Source: Trichomonas vaginalis G3 (lineage: Eukaryota > Parabasalia > Trichomonadida > Trichomonadidae). Taken from it: a DNA stretch of 64,000 bases. The DNA lies in contig NC_067206.1 in NCBI RefSeq assembly GCF_026262505.1, positions 32,379,896 to 32,443,895 of the forward strand. Reading direction: 5' to 3'. The position numbers and the translations under genes were made by a program. The notes under the pieces were generated by a model, which did not search any database, had not been told where the DNA came from, and saw only the letters and a list, made by a program, of their open reading frames with translations. This document shows, in pieces, positions 61,967 through 64,000 of the stretch; positions within the stretch are counted from its first letter, which is position 1, and each line of letters begins with the position of its first letter.

Positions 61967-64000
61967 TTAGAACTTTAACTTACGTTCAAAAGATGACTTC
62001 GTTGAAATAGTGAAGTCCTTATTTTTGTTGAAGCATGGTTTCGAACCAATGCACAAGTCAAAGGTTATCTCATCACCTTCATAAAGAGATTTGTACAATT
62101 CCACGATGCTATATTTTTCCCCAACTTTCTCAGGGAAGAACAAACCTTTCTTCTCGTCATAATGTACTTGTATCGCATCTGGGAACATTTGGTTTGCAGT
62201 AAGTGCAATTACGTCCTGTGTGATTCCCTTCATTCGACAGTGGAAAGCAATTTCCTTGAGGTCATTGGTTAATTCGTCGAGGTAAGTCTTCTTTCCAACG
62301 AATATAGATCTTTGTGCCTTAGACATATGTCCTGCAGTAATCTCTGCAAAGTCTGAATGAAATTGACCCAGTGCTTTTCCAATGAGTTCTCTGTTATACC
62401 TTCTCTTGTATTCTTCTGCTAACTTATCTAAGTCCTTCTCATACAAGTGTAAACTATCTGTATCCTGATAGAACAACTTCAAGCCCAAATCTTCTGCTGT
62501 GAAGAATACTTCATTCATGATTCGTTTGGACATAGAAAGGATTGAAACACCTAATGGACAATAGTTAAAGTGACGAACGATAGGTTTAAATGACTTTACA
62601 CATGAAAGTTCGGAATCGGGGATGAACTCTATTGTCTGTATGTCATTATAGTTCTTAATGATATAGTCAGTGAGCTTATTGTCCTTGATGAAACGAATCT
62701 TTTTGTCAATGGGCTTTAATATCGTCTTACCATAGATACTGTTCAAAAGAAGTTTGATGATCTCTTGTATCGGATTACCTTCCTTCTTATACTTAGCACG
62801 TAATTCGAAGAGCTTCTTAACTTCATTCCTTATTGTCATGTCCCTTTTTCCATCATAATAGTATCCATCAATGACTTTGCATGAGATCTCTTGGAACTTG
62901 ATCAGATCTTGAAGCGTAATGTGGTCTACGAACATCTTGCAGCATGTATTGGAACTTCTGGCAACATGTAAGTCAGGGTTGATGTCAGGATTGACGACAA
63001 TCAATGGGAATGCTGAGTTCTTACCGATCGACAAGATCTCGATCTGACAGTAAAATCCTGAGATGAACTTTTCCTTTGTTGGTTCAGCTTGGTCATCATC
63101 AAAGAGATGCTCCAACAAGTATTCACTGCTCTTCATCTCTTCTGTCATAACTTTTGGAATTCCTTCTAAACAGTAAAGTCTAGCAATTGCTGATGGATAC
63201 AATGATACAGCATCGAAGTCAGTGATGAGTTCTCCTTCATTGTATTGCTTCTTGTTCTCAGCTAGCATGCATCTTCCTCCTTGAATACACTTGGAAATAT
63301 ATTCACGAGGTTTTCCTGCAAGATCAAAGAGATTACCGTTCTTCCAATATACTCTCTTCTCAAAGAGTTTGTTTGAGATAGAACTTATTGAAACATAATC
63401 ATAAGCATCTATTTCAAACTCAGTCATGAGGTCATTGCGGAACTTAAGAAAGCCATCTCGTAAAATGCGTACATCTTGACCGCAATAGAATGACGAATAA
63501 ACTTCCATGTCAAAGTGTTCATCATCAATCTTGCAATCTTCAATCTTCTCAATGTTCTCATTAAAAGCTTCAATATCTTTGACATGATTCATGGCATCAT
63601 CGATGTTACCAACTTTAGTTGTATTAACTAACTCTTCCGTGTAGTAATTATATGGGAAAACTTCTTTTTCACCACTAGTGAGGTGAAACATTTCAGGGAA
63701 TCTTTCCAACTTAGTTGAGATGATTGCATAAGAGTCTTTGAAGCAGAGAAGTTTTCCTTTGTACTTTCCTTGTATCTGCATCGTTTGTGAACCTTTGATG
63801 ATTGGAGTTCCTGTAATCTCTTCTAACTGAGACATGAGAAAAGTGACATCGTACGATAAGTTGTGGAAATAAACTAAACTCTTATCTGGTAAAGCTTCGA
63901 GGAATTTTGACGCACAGTCACTTCCCCAAATTGATGTATAACCATCATCGTCATCTTCCATGAAACAAATGTTGTATGCTTTGTGAATGTTTCCATCAGT
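61967..64000 (-). CDS. POLB: Protein-primed DNA polymerase B (Polinton pPolB), N-terminus outside window
   Basis: At least 677 residues; the frame is open to the right edge. Exonuclease domain: YFHNLSYDVTFL and YCGQDVRILRDG (Exo motifs). Palm: DFDAVSLYPSAIARLY (motif A), LLLNSIYGKTIL (motif B, K-x3-N-S-x-Y-G) and LFYQDTDSLHLY (motif C, Y-x-D-T-D-S). Basic C-terminal end (STKSSFERKLKF). In Polintons this enzyme copies the linear element from a terminal protein primer. All three catalytic motifs are present. Whole as far as seen. Only copy of a DNA polymerase in the window. Confidence 0.9.
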   Translation of the reverse strand, partial: TDGNIHKAYNICFMEDDDDGYTSIWGSDCASKFLEALPDKSLVYFHNLSYDVTFLMSQLEEITGTPIIKGSQTMQIQGKYKGKLLCFKDSYAIISTKLERFPEMFHLTSGEKEVFPYNYYTEELVNTTKVGNIDDAMNHVKDIEAFNENIEKIEDCKIDDEHFDMEVYSSFYCGQDVRILRDGFLKFRNDLMTEFEIDAYDYVSISSISNKLFEKRVYWKNGNLFDLAGKPREYISKCIQGGRCMLAENKKQYNEGELITDFDAVSLYPSAIARLYCLEGIPKVMTEEMKSSEYLLEHLFDDDQAEPTKEKFISGFYCQIEILSIGKNSAFPLIVVNPDINPDLHVARSSNTCCKMFVDHITLQDLIKFQEISCKVIDGYYYDGKRDMTIRNEVKKLFELRAKYKKEGNPIQEIIKLLLNSIYGKTILKPIDKKIRFIKDNKLTDYIIKNYNDIQTIEFIPDSELSCVKSFKPIVRHFNYCPLGVSILSMSKRIMNEVFFTAEDLGLKLFYQDTDSLHLYEKDLDKLAEEYKRRYNRELIGKALGQFHSDFAEITAGHMSKAQRSIFVGKKTYLDELTNDLKEIAFHCRMKGITQDVIALTANQMFPDAIQVHYDEKKGLFFPEKVGEKYSIVELYKSLYEGDEITFDLCIGSKPCFNKNKDFTISTKSSFERKLKF

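Larger units (their letters stand above)
59340..64000 (-). mobile_element. Polinton/Maverick 3, left-hand part
   Basis: Runs out of the window to the right. Parts seen: capsid, a small Y-x-V-x-MKNG family protein, a small plus-strand gene and a long protein-primed DNA polymerase B. The left end is near 59.35-59.54 kb, where a diverged 26-bp duplication (GAATxxCACGTCA) and a short hairpin (CTGTAGC/GCTACAG at about 59430) lie. Capsid broken, about twice; the other genes look whole, so this is a fairly young copy. Confidence 0.85.

Overview
The window looks like nuclear DNA of a parabasalid protist (trichomonad), Trichomonas/Tritrichomonas-like. It is AT-rich and uses standard stop codons. I saw no introns. 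Short intergenic spaces separate a BspA-type leucine-rich-repeat surface gene, an ankyrin gene, a beta-helix surface-type gene and three separate Polinton/Maverick elements, a mix typical of trichomonad genomes. Species cannot be fixed from the sequence alone. One run of 25 N marks a draft assembly.

Layout. 1-2.52 kb: right end of Polinton 1 (capsid remnant plus three small genes). 3.47-7.4 kb: a divergent pair, a UBA-plus-MULE-transposase-like gene with two frameshifts and a gene of unknown role split by one in-frame TAG. 7.57-14.04 kb: a gene-free block built almost wholly of hairpins: two arrays of a 133-bp unit holding two hairpins each, a palindrome with arms of about 810 bp, and a chain of about 15-20 further stem-loops. 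15.8-34.2 kb: host genes, namely Vps33-like SM protein, Erv46/ERGIC3-like protein, C2-domain protein, ankyrin protein, SPEF1-like flagellar protein, GRAM-VASt-TM lipid-transfer-like protein, proline-rich beta-helix protein and a broken BspA-like LRR protein carrying a 215-bp MITE-like insert. 34.85-56.78 kb: Polinton 2. 57.3-58.2 kb: a beta-helix surface-type ORF. 59.35-64 kb: Polinton 3, running out of the window.

Polinton 2 is the richest region. It has a retroviral-type integrase, double-jelly-roll capsid remnant, FtsK/HerA-type packaging ATPase remnant, SF3-type helicase remnant, a tail-fibre/collar-like protein resembling phage fibres, an HNH endonuclease, three KilA-N family proteins (one with a T5orf172/GIY-YIG-like tail), paired virion-type proteins and many intergenic repeats. 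I see no DNA polymerase B in it, whereas Polinton 3 carries a long protein-primed PolB. Its left half is mostly whole and its right half is broken many times. Genes start just behind a shared AT-rich leader, and four divergent pairs are driven from gaps of only 17-37 bp.

The host genes fit endomembrane traffic (Vps33, Erv46, GRAM-VASt) and the flagellar apparatus (SPEF1). They form no operon and are independently oriented. Several host genes carry one to four frameshifts while keeping clear domain sequence, so residual assembly indels are as likely as true decay for some of them. The least explained part is the hairpin-only block at 7.57-14.04 kb.
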